From positions 71,922,646-71,986,645 of the forward strand of contig CM037585.1 of assembly GCA_021018995.1 (NCBI GenBank): a stretch of DNA of 64,000 bases, written 5' to 3'. This DNA is from Chloranthus sessilifolius (Eukaryota; Streptophyta; Magnoliopsida; Chloranthales; Chloranthaceae). The translations under genes and the position numbers were made by a program. Of this stretch, positions 47,608-58,482 are shown in pieces. Under the pieces are notes generated by a model, which saw only the letters and a program-made list of their open reading frames with translations, had not been told where the DNA came from and did not search any database. Position 1 is the stretch's first letter; every line of letters begins with the position of its first letter.

Positions 47608-48150
47608 ATTATTTCAACTTGCATTTTGACTATATACTATTGTTTCAGTATATAGTCTCCCTACATTGGAACTTGAGTCACAGAGCTATTGTTTCAGCCT
47701 GTGCTCAGCTATGTACTATTGTTTCAGTTCATGGTTCCCACGTCGGGGGTATGGGGCCTGAGCCACAGAACTATTGTTTCAGCCTATGTCAGCCATATAC
47801 TATTGTTTTAGTATATGGTCCCACATTAGGGTTAGGGGTTTGAAATGTGAGACTATTGTTTCAACCTGTATTCTGACTATATACTATTGTTTCAGTATAT
47901 AGTCTCCCTACGTCGGGAACTGAGCCACAGAGCTATTGTTTTAGCCTGCACTCAGCCATATACTATTGTTTCATTGCATGGTCCCACATTAGGGGTAGGG
48001 GTCTGAAATGCAAGACTATTGTTTTAGTTTGCATTCCGATTATATACTATTGTTTCAATATATAGGCTCCCTACGTCAGGACCTGATCCACAGAGCTATT
48101 GTTTCAGCCTGTGCTCAGCCATGTACTATTATTTTAGTGCATGGTTCCAT
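47608..48150. repeat. Hairpin array with conserved TATTGTTTCA loop
   Basis: Alternating units of roughly 75-90 bases. Stems around the loop differ: ACTATATAC/GTATATAGT, CCATATAC/GTATATGG, CATGTAC/GTGCATG. They pair within each unit, so arm changes are compensated. Confidence 0.8.
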
Positions 48151-48222
48151 ATCAGGGTTATGAGGTCAAAGGCTGACCGAATAAATTTATATATTCTGAG
48201 AGGGCAAAATGGGGTGTCTATA

Positions 48223-48240
48223 GATGCCCCTCTTCGGTGC
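48223..48240 (-). promoter_or_regulatory. PPT next to LTR 45289-48222
   Basis: Minus strand GCACCGAAGAGGGGCATC directly before TATAGACACC; the same GAGGGGCATC lies beside LTR 54716-56491. Marks this as a 3' LTR. Confidence 0.7.
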
Positions 48241-48934
48241 GCTCTTGCGAAGTAAGAACGCATCAAAGAAGTAGACACCCCTCATTCGAGGTGTCTTCTC
48301 GTTTCCCTTGAGAAATCACAAATGTGAACTGGGGATGTTGACATGACATATTTGGCTTTCTTATCTATCAGCGCAAGCTAAAATGGAGCATTTGAAGGGC
48401 AAATGGTAGTTGTCAAAGGGTACATTTTGGGTCTGTGGGTGCATGGCGCATCCCGCCGCATGACACGGTTTAACAGAGATATTTTACGCAATTGAGGTAC
48501 CAGGGCATCAATTAAATGTCCAAAACAAGGTCTAGAGACCGATAATAATAAAATGAAGTATCATGTAATATCGAAGGCTTTTGCAAGTCATGTCAGACCT
48601 GGCACGTCATTGTTCACACCAATGTATGTCAGGTGTTTCTTTTCCAATAGGCGTTTGTAAGTTTTTATATTAAATATACTCAATGTTCAGTTTCCCAGGG
48701 GAATGGCCGGTTTGGGCTGGTAATTGAGGTGGGGGTCTTGTGAGGTGTGCTCAATTGAATTCTATGCAGTGGCGTGTGTGCTTGATTCATCTAGAGTCGG
48801 CCTCTAAGTTGGGAATTCTAGTGCTAATGTGTCTGAACAAACGATTCTGCGCAGTGGAGTGGGTGGCGACTCTAGTTTTTTTTATTAAACAAGCACATCG
48901 TCACGACAAACTCGCGAGAGCCCACGGTTGCACA
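48241..48934. other. Tat-type non-coding DNA, ending in an LTR-end-like piece
   Basis: No ORF. Resembles 3' UTR of a minus-strand Tat element at its left. The last 75 bases (48866-48934, GTGGCGACTCTAG ... CTCGCGAGAGCCCACGG ... GCACA) match, inverted, the end of LTR 54716-56491. So sequence from a plus-strand Tat LTR end is joined here to Tat2 gag. I cannot resolve how this junction arose. Confidence 0.45.
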
Positions 48935-49460
48935 CGGTCATTGGGTAATTGGTAGGGGTTTCTATTACGTACGGTTGATATTGATATAAGCTGGGTTGGA
49001 CGTAGCTGACACGAGTTGGTGGTGGAAAATACATCCTCAAATCTAAGGGTTCTGCTTGGGGTATTGGATTGGGAAAGTAATCAGCCAAGTTCAGGGGCTC
49101 GATTACTCCTATGTTTCCATCTTCTTGATCTCTCTACTTTGGCGCTATAAAGTCTTCCCAGATGAGGATATACTCTAAAGGGTCAAACTCTTCTCCATCT
49201 TCCTCTATCATGTTGACGGTGGGCCTCAGATCCGTTCCACCTGGTGGATGTGGTGGCAATAGAACCTGATGTCTATTAGCATGCTGGTTTGCCTGGGGAA
49301 GTGCTGGAAGAATGATTTTGGTGACCTCTATTAAATCTTGTATTGCATGCTTTAAGGGAAAGTATTAATCAATCGGGTGGCCTAGTCCTTGATGGAAATT
49401 AAAGTGGGTATTAGAGTTGTAATTTCTTGGAATTGGATTTGGCGGAGGTCACTGACCGGC

Positions 49461-50943
49461 TTATAGTATGTGTATATTTAAATTAAAATCAAGCCTTAAC
49501 CTATTGTAAGCGCACATTGGAAATTATAGCGTAGCGATAGGATCGATCCCACAAATAAGTTATTATCTTTTTATAGGTCTTTATATTCCTTTCTAAAAAA
49601 TATCTTTATCTTTTAAAGTCCTAACTACCTGAGAAATATGAATAAAAGAATAAGTTTCTTAATCTAATTGCAGAAAAATAAATCCTAATCCTCCTTTGGA
49701 TTGAGGTCGTAAATCTCAATCTTCAGCTATCGGATGTTTACAAATTTAAAATACTGTTACACCATATTGTAGCCTTCCAGAATTTGGTTGTCAATCAAAA
49801 ACTAAAATTCTTCAACATATATTTATTCTAATCAAGAATCTCTTAAAATCTAGGCGTCAATTAAATTCGAGAAAATTAAAGATGGAAAAGTAAAACCATT
49901 ACACTAATCTACAAACTTCAACCTGAGTTGTCAATTCAAATCAAAATTCGAAGATGTTTACAAAGCATATAAAATCTAAATTAAAAATAAAATAAAATAA
50001 AATCTAAACTAGAAAGCAAAAGGAGAACCATCCAAAGGGTAGATCTTTCAGCTTCCTCAGCCTTGGTTGTTAGGCAAGACCTCAGAGAACTGTGGATGAT
50101 GTTACTTTGTAAATCCTAAACTATTTTGATCGGGAGAAAACACAGACCTCAGTTGTCAATTGATGCTGTGAAATTCTTCGATAATTATTCCTATACTGGG
50201 CTCTCTTATTTATAGATCATAAGGAGTCAGTTTACAAAGTTATAATTCTAATAAAAGAAACTACTAAAATAAAAGATTCCTAATATAACTCTAATTCTAA
50301 TTATATTCTTTCTTGCTTTCAATGGTTTATGTGTTTTGGATTTCTCTCCTTGATAGCAGTAGTAGAGTCCTTTTAAGATTATTCATCAATCTTCTTAGAT
50401 CCGTAATTAGCCAAACTTCTAATTAAAGAATTCTTCTAATTTTGTTCTTGGTTGTGATAATCTTCACTCACGTGATTAGCAGCAGTAGAAATAATAGGAA
50501 AGCTTCTATAATCGTAATTCACGATTATCCTTTTTCTTCTTTTTCCTAGAATATCGTAAATCATGATTTTCTATCTATTGTAGCTTTCACAGTAGACGAA
50601 TTATCGCTTTCTTCTGTATCGCCTTTTACTCTTTTTTCACTTTCTAAAGAATCGTCTTTTGAAGAATCGTAAATTATGATTTCTCATTCTTCTCTTCTTT
50701 AGCTTCAGTATTAGCACTTAATCGTAAAATATGATTTCTCAACTTTTAATAGGTGGTGAATCGTCTTCTTACGCTCAATCATCTTTTTACTGCTTTTTGA
50801 GTTCATTTTGATGAATATTAATACTTTGGCTCTTTTTTACTATTTTTCTTTAATATCTGCACATTATCAACTTGTTAGTAGCAAACTAAGTCCTAGCATC
50901 ACTAAGTTAAGGGTGATAAAATGGTATAATCTATGACTGATTA
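49461..50943 (-). repeat. LTR G (D/E family), probably solo, inside Tat2 gag
   Basis: Minus strand start TAATCAGTCATAGATTATACC-like, matching TGATCAGTCA of E with one change; left end placed by alignment only. No internal sequence on either side and no clear TSD. Contains ATCGTAAATTATGAT-type palindromes at 50505-50735. Confidence 0.72.
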
Positions 50944-52429
50944 GTCGCGGTTGGAGTGTGGTGACCAAACCTTTTTTGATCAATAAGGGCAACAGGATAT
51001 TCAAGGACTACCCCAACGGGGTAAAAACTCGATCAAAATGGTCCCTTCTTTGTTCTGGGGTCATCTGTGCCCCTTATCCATTTTCGATTCTCTACATATA
51101 TTTGCTTCATGTTGGGGCTGGTTGTATTGCTTTAAACTGGAATGGGGTTATGATGGTATTGGGCCGGGTATTTACGACTGTCTGTATACCCACCCTGGTT
51201 CTTCTCTCATTCCTCTATTCAGTGAACTTTCGGACCCCACTATTTACAGTTTTATTTAACCGCCCTTCTCTTATGGCATCTTCACAGCGATTGGCATTCC
51301 TTACCATGCCAGCAAAACTAGACTTTATTGGTACACCAGGAAATTCGAGATGACCGACAGAGTATTTTCCAAATCATCTCGATTTTCTCATCATCTGGTA
51401 TCCTGTTTCACACTTGATCTGCCAATGCCCTCTACCGCCCAAGATGGTCACTGAATGCTTCGTCAGGATTCTGCTTTAGTCGAGCTAGATCTGATGCATG
51501 AGGTTCAATGTCTATGTTGTAGACATACTGCTCTTAAAATAGGTGGGTCAGATCCTTCCAGGTTCTAATCATGGAAGGTTCCAGGGAAGTGAACCACCTC
51601 AAAGTCGGGCCCGTAAGGCTCTTTTGGAATACTTTGATGAGGAGTCATTCGTCTCTATTGTACTAACACATGTCCCTGTAGTAAGACTTGAGGTGTGTAA
51701 TAGGTTTGCCCATGCCATTGTATTTGTCAAAGATTGGCTTGAATTTTTGGAGCAAAGGAACTTATGCAAATTGGCACAAGTCAGAAAAGTTTGTGGCATG
51801 GATATCAGCTCCACCCATCTTCATCATTTATTTTTGGATTTTATCCATTTGTTCTTTTAACAGCTCTGACTCCCTGGATGGCAGGGCCGGCCCCTCAATA
51901 GGTTGCCTCCACTCACTTTGGGCTGCCGGTGGATTGGTGAACACGGGTGGTGGGGGATTGAAACTAGTGAATGCCCCTGCATAGGCACCACTATTCCAGA
52001 TCTCATCCTCCTCATACTGTGGATCCACATATGGTGGAGGGAGGGTGAGGTTATCCTGTTTGTTTTGAGTGGGCTGAATGGGTGCCTGGTCAGACCACTG
52101 TACATGGGGGAAGCTCTGATGAGTAACTTGCGGGGTGAGGGGATGAGTTAGTTGTGCATTTTGGGTCGGTGCCTGATGAGGCCAGTGCATTTGGAGGAAT
52201 CCTTGGGGATGGGTTTGAGAGGTAGGGCGATGGGTGAATCGGGGTTGGTTGATGGTCTAGGACAGATTCTCATACTGGATTGAGTGTGAGGGATGTGGAT
52301 GGGTAAGGCCCATGCCATGTTGATATAATAGATGGGATGGGTGCATTATTTGAGGGGGGATGGGGGCATGTTGGGCGAATGTGGGATAATGTGGGAATTG
52401 TGGAGGATTTGAAAATGGGGCTCCTGGAT

Positions 52430-52590
52430 TTAGGCCTTGATGGGCTTGGGGTATTGGGCCTTGATGAGCTTGGGTCTGGGTTATTGGGTCTTGATGGGCT
52501 AGGACCTGGGCTATTGGGCTTTGATGGGATTGGGCCTGGGATATTGGGACTTGATGGGCTCAGGGTATTGGACCTTGATGGGCATTGGTA
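52430..52590. repeat. Minisatellite coding Pro-Ser-Arg-Pro-Asn repeats in Tat2 gag
   Basis: About five units of 27-33 bases of the type TGGGCTATTGGGTCTTGA(TG), giving PNxPGPSPSR-like peptide repeats on the minus strand. Confidence 0.8.
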
Positions 52591-53352
52591 TAGGGTGTTG
52601 GCCTTGAGGACCACTTAAATGGCCCTATGGTTGATGGGAGTCTTAGATGGTATAGACAATGGGAGGTTGGTTAGGATTTTGGGGGAATGAACTATAGAGA
52701 TTTTGGAGTGTATGGGATGGGTTTGGAGATGAGTGGGATGGATGAGGGAGGCTTTGAGAGGCCTTCCAAATTGTGTAAGCCCTAATCATTTCATCCATCA
52801 TAGCCACGGGATTGGGTGAGGGGGTCGGTGTAGACTGTCCATCCAATGAGGGGGGGCATGGACCATGGGTCTGATGGGTGTGTGGGAAAAAAATGGGCAT
52901 GGCCTGGGTAAAATCGAGCATGACCTGGGTAGATGGGGGGGATGTGGTTGGTCTGGATCGGATGTGGAAAAGGTGGGTATGGTTTGCATGAGTGAAGAAA
53001 ATTGGGACATAGTATGGGTGGAGGTGTGGGAAAATGGGGAGTAAGTTGCATGGATGTGGAAGGTGAATTTGGAGTGGATATGGGGGGAAAGGGGGATGGA
53101 TGTGGATGGAAATATGGGTACACCGAAGGGTCCGGTGATGGTAAATGTGGGTTGGGTGAGCGAAATAGAGATAGGGATCTTGTCTGATTGGGAATGTAGT
53201 GGGGAATGGTGTGGGGATGAATCGGGGTCGGCGTAGGTTGGATCGACCACCCACGACATGGTATGGCGGTAGGTTGGGTATGGATGCCTCGGATGAGGCC
53301 CGAAAAATTTCCTTCTTAACAAAAGGGATGATGGAGGGTAAGGCGATGCCAT

Positions 53353-54695
53353 TGTGCCAGCACCATGAGCTCTTTCTTTTTTTGGAATTTGATTTTTTTT
53401 TTTTTAAATTTTGATTTTTTTTTATAAAGATTTGAACCTTTTTACGGTGCTTTTTTAGGGCCTTGAACTTCCCGTTTTGGGTGGCGTTCACACCCCTAAT
53501 ATCTTCCACGGCGGGATTCCGACGTGCTTCAGAAGAATCAAAGGAAATCCTTTGATCTATGTGAAGGCATGAAAATCCATGCGACGACTCGGTCCCTCGA
53601 AAAAAATCAATAAGAGGGTGACCTCTTTTGACTGAAAATAGTGAAAAGAAATGTGTGGGATTTATCAGGGATACTAAATCACTAAGCGGGGGATTCGAGA
53701 ATAGTGAAAAGAAAGCCTCAGATTTAGCCTGCTGGTCCCAAAATGGTCAGGCAAAAATCTTGGAGATTTGGCTTAGGTATGTATTACACACTAGGCTAAA
53801 TTTATGGGATTTTAGCTTAGCGTGTCTATTAGAGACACTAGGCAATTTCTTGAGGTTTTCGGCTTAGCGTGTCTATTACACACGCTAGGCTAAAAAAATG
53901 TATATATATATATATATATATATATGTTGACAACAACAACAGGCTCATGATTGGTCTATTTTTCTGCGTTTTTGGAAGCAGTTCTTCCGGGGACTATTTT
54001 TCCTTGTTATTTCAGGTCCCTCCTCACTGCGCCTAGGGATACAAAGTCGATTTGGGACAACAAATGCACTCCCCAAGGGTTTTAGAGCTTTTTCTTTAGC
54101 TTGGTTACCCACCCGATATACCTCCGGCACAAGCGCTTTCTCAGATACTGGATGTGGTGGTACTTTTTCGGATCATCACCACTAGGGGCTGCCCTTATAC
54201 TATGAATCGGGATGTTTGTATCACTGCGTAAATTCCCACCCCTTTGTAAAATCTACCCAACATAAAAATGAATTAAGTTCCTTAGTTCACTTTTAAGGTT
54301 CAATTTTAAATTCAATTTTTATAAGGGAGTTTGCTTAATGTTCAAAAACGGATTATCACGATCCTGTGCCGCCTCTACGCGCAGGTGCCCATTGATGGAA
54401 TATGATTTCGAGAAATGTAAAAGCTCCAGTAGGCCTGCCAAATGGCTAAGGCGTATAAAATACGCAAGTAAGCCTGCCAATTGGCTAAGGCGTATAAATG
54501 ACAAAAAAGTAAATACTCAAGTAAGCCCGCCAAACGGCTAAGGCGTGTAAATGATAGAAAGGTAGGGGTAAGTAAAAATTGATAGAATTGTAGGGGTGAG
54601 TACACAAAACAAGAAAAAAGAGACAAAGAATGCTAGAAAAATGAATAAAAAAACAAACAAAAATCAATATTTCAAGGAGAAGCTCTACAAGCTAG
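53353..54695 (-). other. 5' UTR of Tat2
   Basis: Non-coding, homologous to 29553-30840. Contains GCGTGT...ACACGC palindromes (53765-53895), an (AT)n run (53899-53925) and three copies of a GCCNGCCAA(A/T)NGGCTAAGGCGTAT phrase (54430-54550). Confidence 0.7.
53765..53895. repeat. TTAGCGTGTCTATTACACACGCTAGG palindromes, Tat2 5' UTR
   Basis: Three hairpins with arms AGCGTGT/ACACGCT, one with compensating arms GTGTCT/AGACAC. Confidence 0.8.
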
Positions 54696-54713
54696 TCCCC
54701 AGCAGAGTCGTCA
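54696..54713 (-). promoter_or_regulatory. PBS of Tat2
   Basis: Minus strand TGACGACTCTGCTGGGGA, one change from the Tat/Ogre-type TGGCGACTCTGCTGGGGA. Confidence 0.82.
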
Positions 54714-54715
54714 TC

Positions 54716-56491
54716 TGTGCATCCGTGGGCTCTCGCGAGTCCGTGGTGACGATGTGCTCGTATTGGTAAATATAAAGTTGCCACCCGGAGCTTTTGGTGT
54801 CCTAGGAAACATAGATCAATATTAGAGGCATCGAAGTGTAAAAATATGACTCTTATTTTGGTCTATGCCAAAGGCTCTTGGGTAGGGGCTACGGTTATCA
54901 ATCGGGAAGGTGTTAGACATTCGATCAACCCGCTTGTAAGAGGTCTTCACTTATGGCCAAAAATGATAAAAAAAATAAAACAAAAACAATACTTCCTCTT
55001 GCCCGAAGTCACTCGGATCCTATTAAGCTCCCCACAATCACCGAAATTTCGGCAGCATAACTATGGAACCGCAGATTTTTGACAATCTTGTCCCGAAGAT
55101 GCGCACTCGTGAAAAATTTAGAGTTGCCACCAGGAGCTTTTGGTGTCTCGTGAAACCTAGGATGAATATTAAATGCACCGAAGTGCCAAATATGAATATG
55201 ATTCACCGGTCTACGCCATAGGCTCTTGGGTAGGGACTTCAGTAATCGATCGGGAAGGTGTTAGGCACCCGATCAACCCGCTTAAATGTAGTCTCTACTT
55301 GTGGCCAAAATAAAGGAAAAATAAAAATGAAAAGAGCACTTCCTCTTGCCCGAAGGCACAAATTCAGCAGCGTAACGATTCAAATTTAAGGATAAAGGAA
55401 AAGTTAAGAAGGTAGAGGAGTAGAGGGGAGAGTCGGAGCTCTTGGGCCCTTGTAGTGCAGCTGTGGACCTTAGCGTAGGTGCACTTAACGAACTTTCAGT
55501 AGCTTGAGTGCTGGAAGAACAGGTTCTAACCTCTAAGGCTTGATAGCTAAGGGGTAGACGAAGAAGGCTAGGGGGTAGTTCTCTCTTAAACTCAAGGGAT
55601 GAAAGATAGGGTTTCTAAGGTGATTTAGAATTCTGGAATTTGTATGGGTATTTGGTGCACCAAACGGGTGGAGGGGATTTCTTAATCTCTTTCTCTCTCT
55701 TGGAAAAATTTCAAGCCCTTGTAAAGGGAGGGGTGCTTCTTTATTTATGGAAAAAGAGAGAGTTAGGGGGGTACTTAAAGGCTAATTAGGGTTAGCAATT
55801 AGGTAATCCTAACATCTAAGGTTTCCTAGGATTTTAAGGTTATGGATATGTGTGAGGATGGGATCAATGGTAGATGATAGGGTGAGGTTTCAAATGACTA
55901 GAGGGTTGCAAATGGGGTAAACAGGGGTGCAACAGTCAAAATGAAACCCACCCTAAACATTGGGACCCTAAAAGGGAAATTCGGGCAAAAACCAATAATT
56001 ACTGTAGCTAAGCTTGGCATGCGTATTATCCACGCCAAGCATAGCTACAGTGTCCTGGAAGTCCAGAGCCCGTAGGGGGTCCACCTATACTTGGCGTGTG
56101 CAATATACACACCAAGCCATTTATGGGAAAAAATGGCTTGGCGTGTATAATATACATGCCATGCATGCCTTAACCAGGTGCAATTTTCAATCATTTTTTG
56201 GATTGCCGTAGCTTTTGAAGTACAACTCAGATTGAGGTGATTCTTGGCTTGTTGGAAAGCCGGGAACCTCTATTTTACAATGATGTAAGGTTTGGTCTTA
56301 GTAGAGGTCTCTGTTAGCCCTAGTACATCTCACTCTAACCATTGCTCGGGAGGGTTAACTAAAGGTTGGGGGTAATTCGTAAGGGTTTGGGAAGGGTCCT
56401 AAGGGTGTGGGAGATGCTATCGGAAGCTCGGGGGTGCACCTCTCTTGAAGTATGTCTAGATCGGGCCTTGAGTCAAATTTGGGTGTCTACA
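54716..56491 (-). repeat. Tat2 LTR flanked by PBS on one side and PPT on the other
   Basis: 1776 bp, minus strand TGTAGACACCCAAATTTG ... GATGCACA. A segment of about 265 bases is present twice (54775-55040 and 55125-55390, sharing GGAGCTTTTGGTGTC and GGGAAGGTGTTAG), which Tat1 LTR has once. Palindromes TTGGCGTGTATAATATAC at 56015-56165. Confidence 0.85.
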
Positions 56492-56508
56492 GATGCCCCT
56501 CTTTGGTA
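56492..56508 (-). promoter_or_regulatory. PPT-like tract right of Tat2 LTR
   Basis: Minus strand ATACCAAAGAGGGGCATC directly before TGTAGACACC. Confidence 0.75.
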
Positions 56509-57144
56509 TCCGATCATTAATGATTGACTGCCAAAGACGAGACATCTGAAGAGGCCCAAGGCATCACTAACAGGTCCACTGTATTAAAAAAAAACCTCAA
56601 ACATCAGGTGGGTAACACGGTGAGTAAATGAAAGCCCTATATGTCAGAAAAAAATCTGTTCCTCAAGGTTATCGGTCCCCAAGCGCTTAGCGACATTACT
56701 GGGTATAACCGAGATGGTACGAGTTGCGAAAGCCCAATATGCTGGGAAAAATGTCCACTTCTCAGGATGGTTTGAAGATGTTCGATGTTCAAGTTTCATT
56801 CTGAATATAGCAACTCCGTAAGTGAGAGGGTGATTGACCCATACTTAAAGATAGGTGCGAAGCAAATACGCGAAGATCCATAGTTTGTGTCCAATCCTAT
56901 GAGGCATTGACTGCCCCATTTGATCGGCCACGGGTGCCCCTACGTGAAACAGAGTTTGAGGTCTTTGGGCAATCCCATCGATCTCGAAGTTAATTTAGCA
57001 TGACTATCCGAGCGGAGCGAATTGATGTCGCAACACTTTTTAGGAGTACATGCCGCTTTTTGAAAGACACATATGCATATGTGCATTTTATTATTATTTA
57101 TGTTATTTTCCGTATATATTTTTTTGTTATTTTTATGCAATTTT

Positions 57145-57295
57145 TTTTGTTATTTTATATGATGATTTTTTTGTTATTTTATGTGATTTTTCTTGTTATT
57201 TTATGTGATCTTTTTTTGCTATTTTATGTGATTTTTTCTTGTTATTTTATGTAATTTTTTTTGTTATTTATGTGATTTTTTGTTATTTCAGGTGA
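57145..57295. repeat. TGTTATTTTATGTGATTTTT tandem repeat
   Basis: About seven 19-22 base units with small length changes in the T runs. Confidence 0.85.
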
Positions 57296-57429
57296 ATTTT
57301 TGTATGTTCGGGAGTTTGAACATGCTCATTGATCCTAAACCATTTATTCTAACACAACCTCCCAAGCAGATCAAATGGAGATTGACGTGCCGTTCCGGGG
57401 GCATGTGCACTACTTCGGGTCCGAGGAGG

Positions 57430-57605
57430 ATCAAGCTCGGCATGTATAATACACATGTAAAGCCAAACTTGGCCAAGAAGATCCTGGCGTGTGTATTATA
57501 AAAGCCAGGCAAAATCGGTCTAGGTTTTGCTTGGCGTGTATATTACACAAGCCAAGCCACATCGGGGCCAAAACAGGCTTTGCGTGTATTTTATACACGC
57601 CAAGC
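57430..57605. repeat. GGCGTGTATAATACACGCC palindromes in Tat 3' region
   Basis: Four imperfect hairpins with arms TTGGCGTGTAT/ATACACGCCAA; same motif as in the LTR at 56015-56165. Confidence 0.82.
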
Positions 57606-58482
57606 CAAACCTGGGGGGTGTTTCAAAACAATCGAGCTCGAGCAAAAAGGGGCTATTTTCAAAATCTATTCCTCCCCCCCTCTCTAAACTGAAACGGAGC
57701 CTACTCCTAGGGTTATCTTGAGTTACTTTGAACCTCGTTTTATTGCCAGAGTTTGCTCCCACCAATCAAATACACGTTCTATGCCGGATCAAGGATTTAT
57801 TTTTCTTGAAGGTAATCAATGTTTATCCTCATTCTATTCTGATTTTTCTTGAGTAATTTGCAATGTGATTAGGATTTTTGCTTTTTTAAGTGATGAATGA
57901 GTGATTCTTCTTGCAAGTATGATTATTTATGCTTCATTTGATTTCTTCCATGTGCATTGGTCTTGATTTTGAGCAAAAATATGATTTTTTAGTGATGCCC
58001 TACTCTTTTTCTTCACTTGTTCATGTGATTAGGGGCCTCTCTTTCTTCTTCTCTCTTGTATGGATCTAGATGGTTTTTTTTGTTTTTTTTTTTGTGCCAT
58101 GCAAGGTGATGATGATGATGATGATTTTTTTTTTGTTTTTTGCATGTTTATTGTGTATGCATGTATATATATTTTTTGGATTTTAGTTTGTTGGAAAAGA
58201 AAGACTCTCCCCTTTCTTTTTGTATGTTTATATATGTTTTGTTTTCTTTTTTTTGGATTTTTGTTACATATATATACATATTTTTTTTTGTGTTTGTTTT
58301 TATTGTTTTTTGTGCTCTTTCCCCTCCTTTGTTTTTAAATGTGGGGACCTTGGGGGCCTCACCCCCCTTTTTTGATGTATTTCTTAGAAATGATGATAAT
58401 TTAAGATTGATGGAAAATAAGAGGGGAATTTGGTTTCTTGCTACTGACATATTTTGATACTGTTGCTTGTGTGCATCTCAGA

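Larger units (their letters stand above)
45289..48222 (-). repeat. Long Tat-like LTR, minus strand
   Basis: About 2934 bp. The right end (own start) TATAGACACCCC, one change from TGTAGACACCCC, with a PPT beside it. The left end TGTGGGTGCACG interrupts F; CCTTT may be the TSD. Contains an AT-rich decayed tandem block (45690-46375), a G/C-rich hairpin zone (47180-47575) and the TATTGTTTCA hairpin array (47608-48150). Not related to LTR 54716-56491 beyond the ends. Confidence 0.68.
48935..53352 (-). pseudogene. gag of Tat2, interrupted by LTR G
   Basis: Starts at ATG 53352 (MASPYPPSSLLLRRKF) with MSWVVDPTYADPDSSPHHSP close behind. A His/Pro/Thr-rich stretch and a Pro/Ser/Asn repeat segment (52270-52614) follow, then ENDEIW-like PQYEEDEIWNSGAYAG (52000) and EGPALPSRESELLKEQMDKI (51840). 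The capsid part (51830-50944) is readable only in pieces, with TPLG and NILLPLLIKKGLVT near 50960-51000. After LTR G it goes on with a HPTDQYFPLKHAIQDLIE phrase (49320-49390), PLEYILIWEDFIAPK and MYFPPPTRVSYVQPSLYQY, ending at 48935. Many stops and frame changes. The segment order is that of Tat/Ogre gag; no pol domain follows. Confidence 0.75.
56509..58482. other. 3' region of a Tat element and upstream region of the antisense ORF
   Basis: No supported ORF. Holds a T-rich tandem repeat (57145-57295), the GGCGTGTATAATACACGCC palindromes (57430-57605), a TATTATAAAAG sequence at 57494-57504 that could serve the plus-strand ORF, and a T-rich stretch (58060-58320). Confidence 0.55.

Noticed and set aside
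48268..48934. Complete plus-strand Tat LTR starting at GTAGACACCCC
   Set aside because: Only the final 75 bases match a Tat LTR; the start-like phrase sits in a hairpin next to the PPT and has no PPT of its own.
52337..52618. Plus-strand Gly/Leu repeat protein
   Set aside because: Antisense of the gag minisatellite.
45289..56491. LTRs 45289-48222 and 54716-56491 as a pair around Tat2 gag
   Set aside because: Beyond the first dozen bases and PPT they do not match in sequence or in palindrome type.
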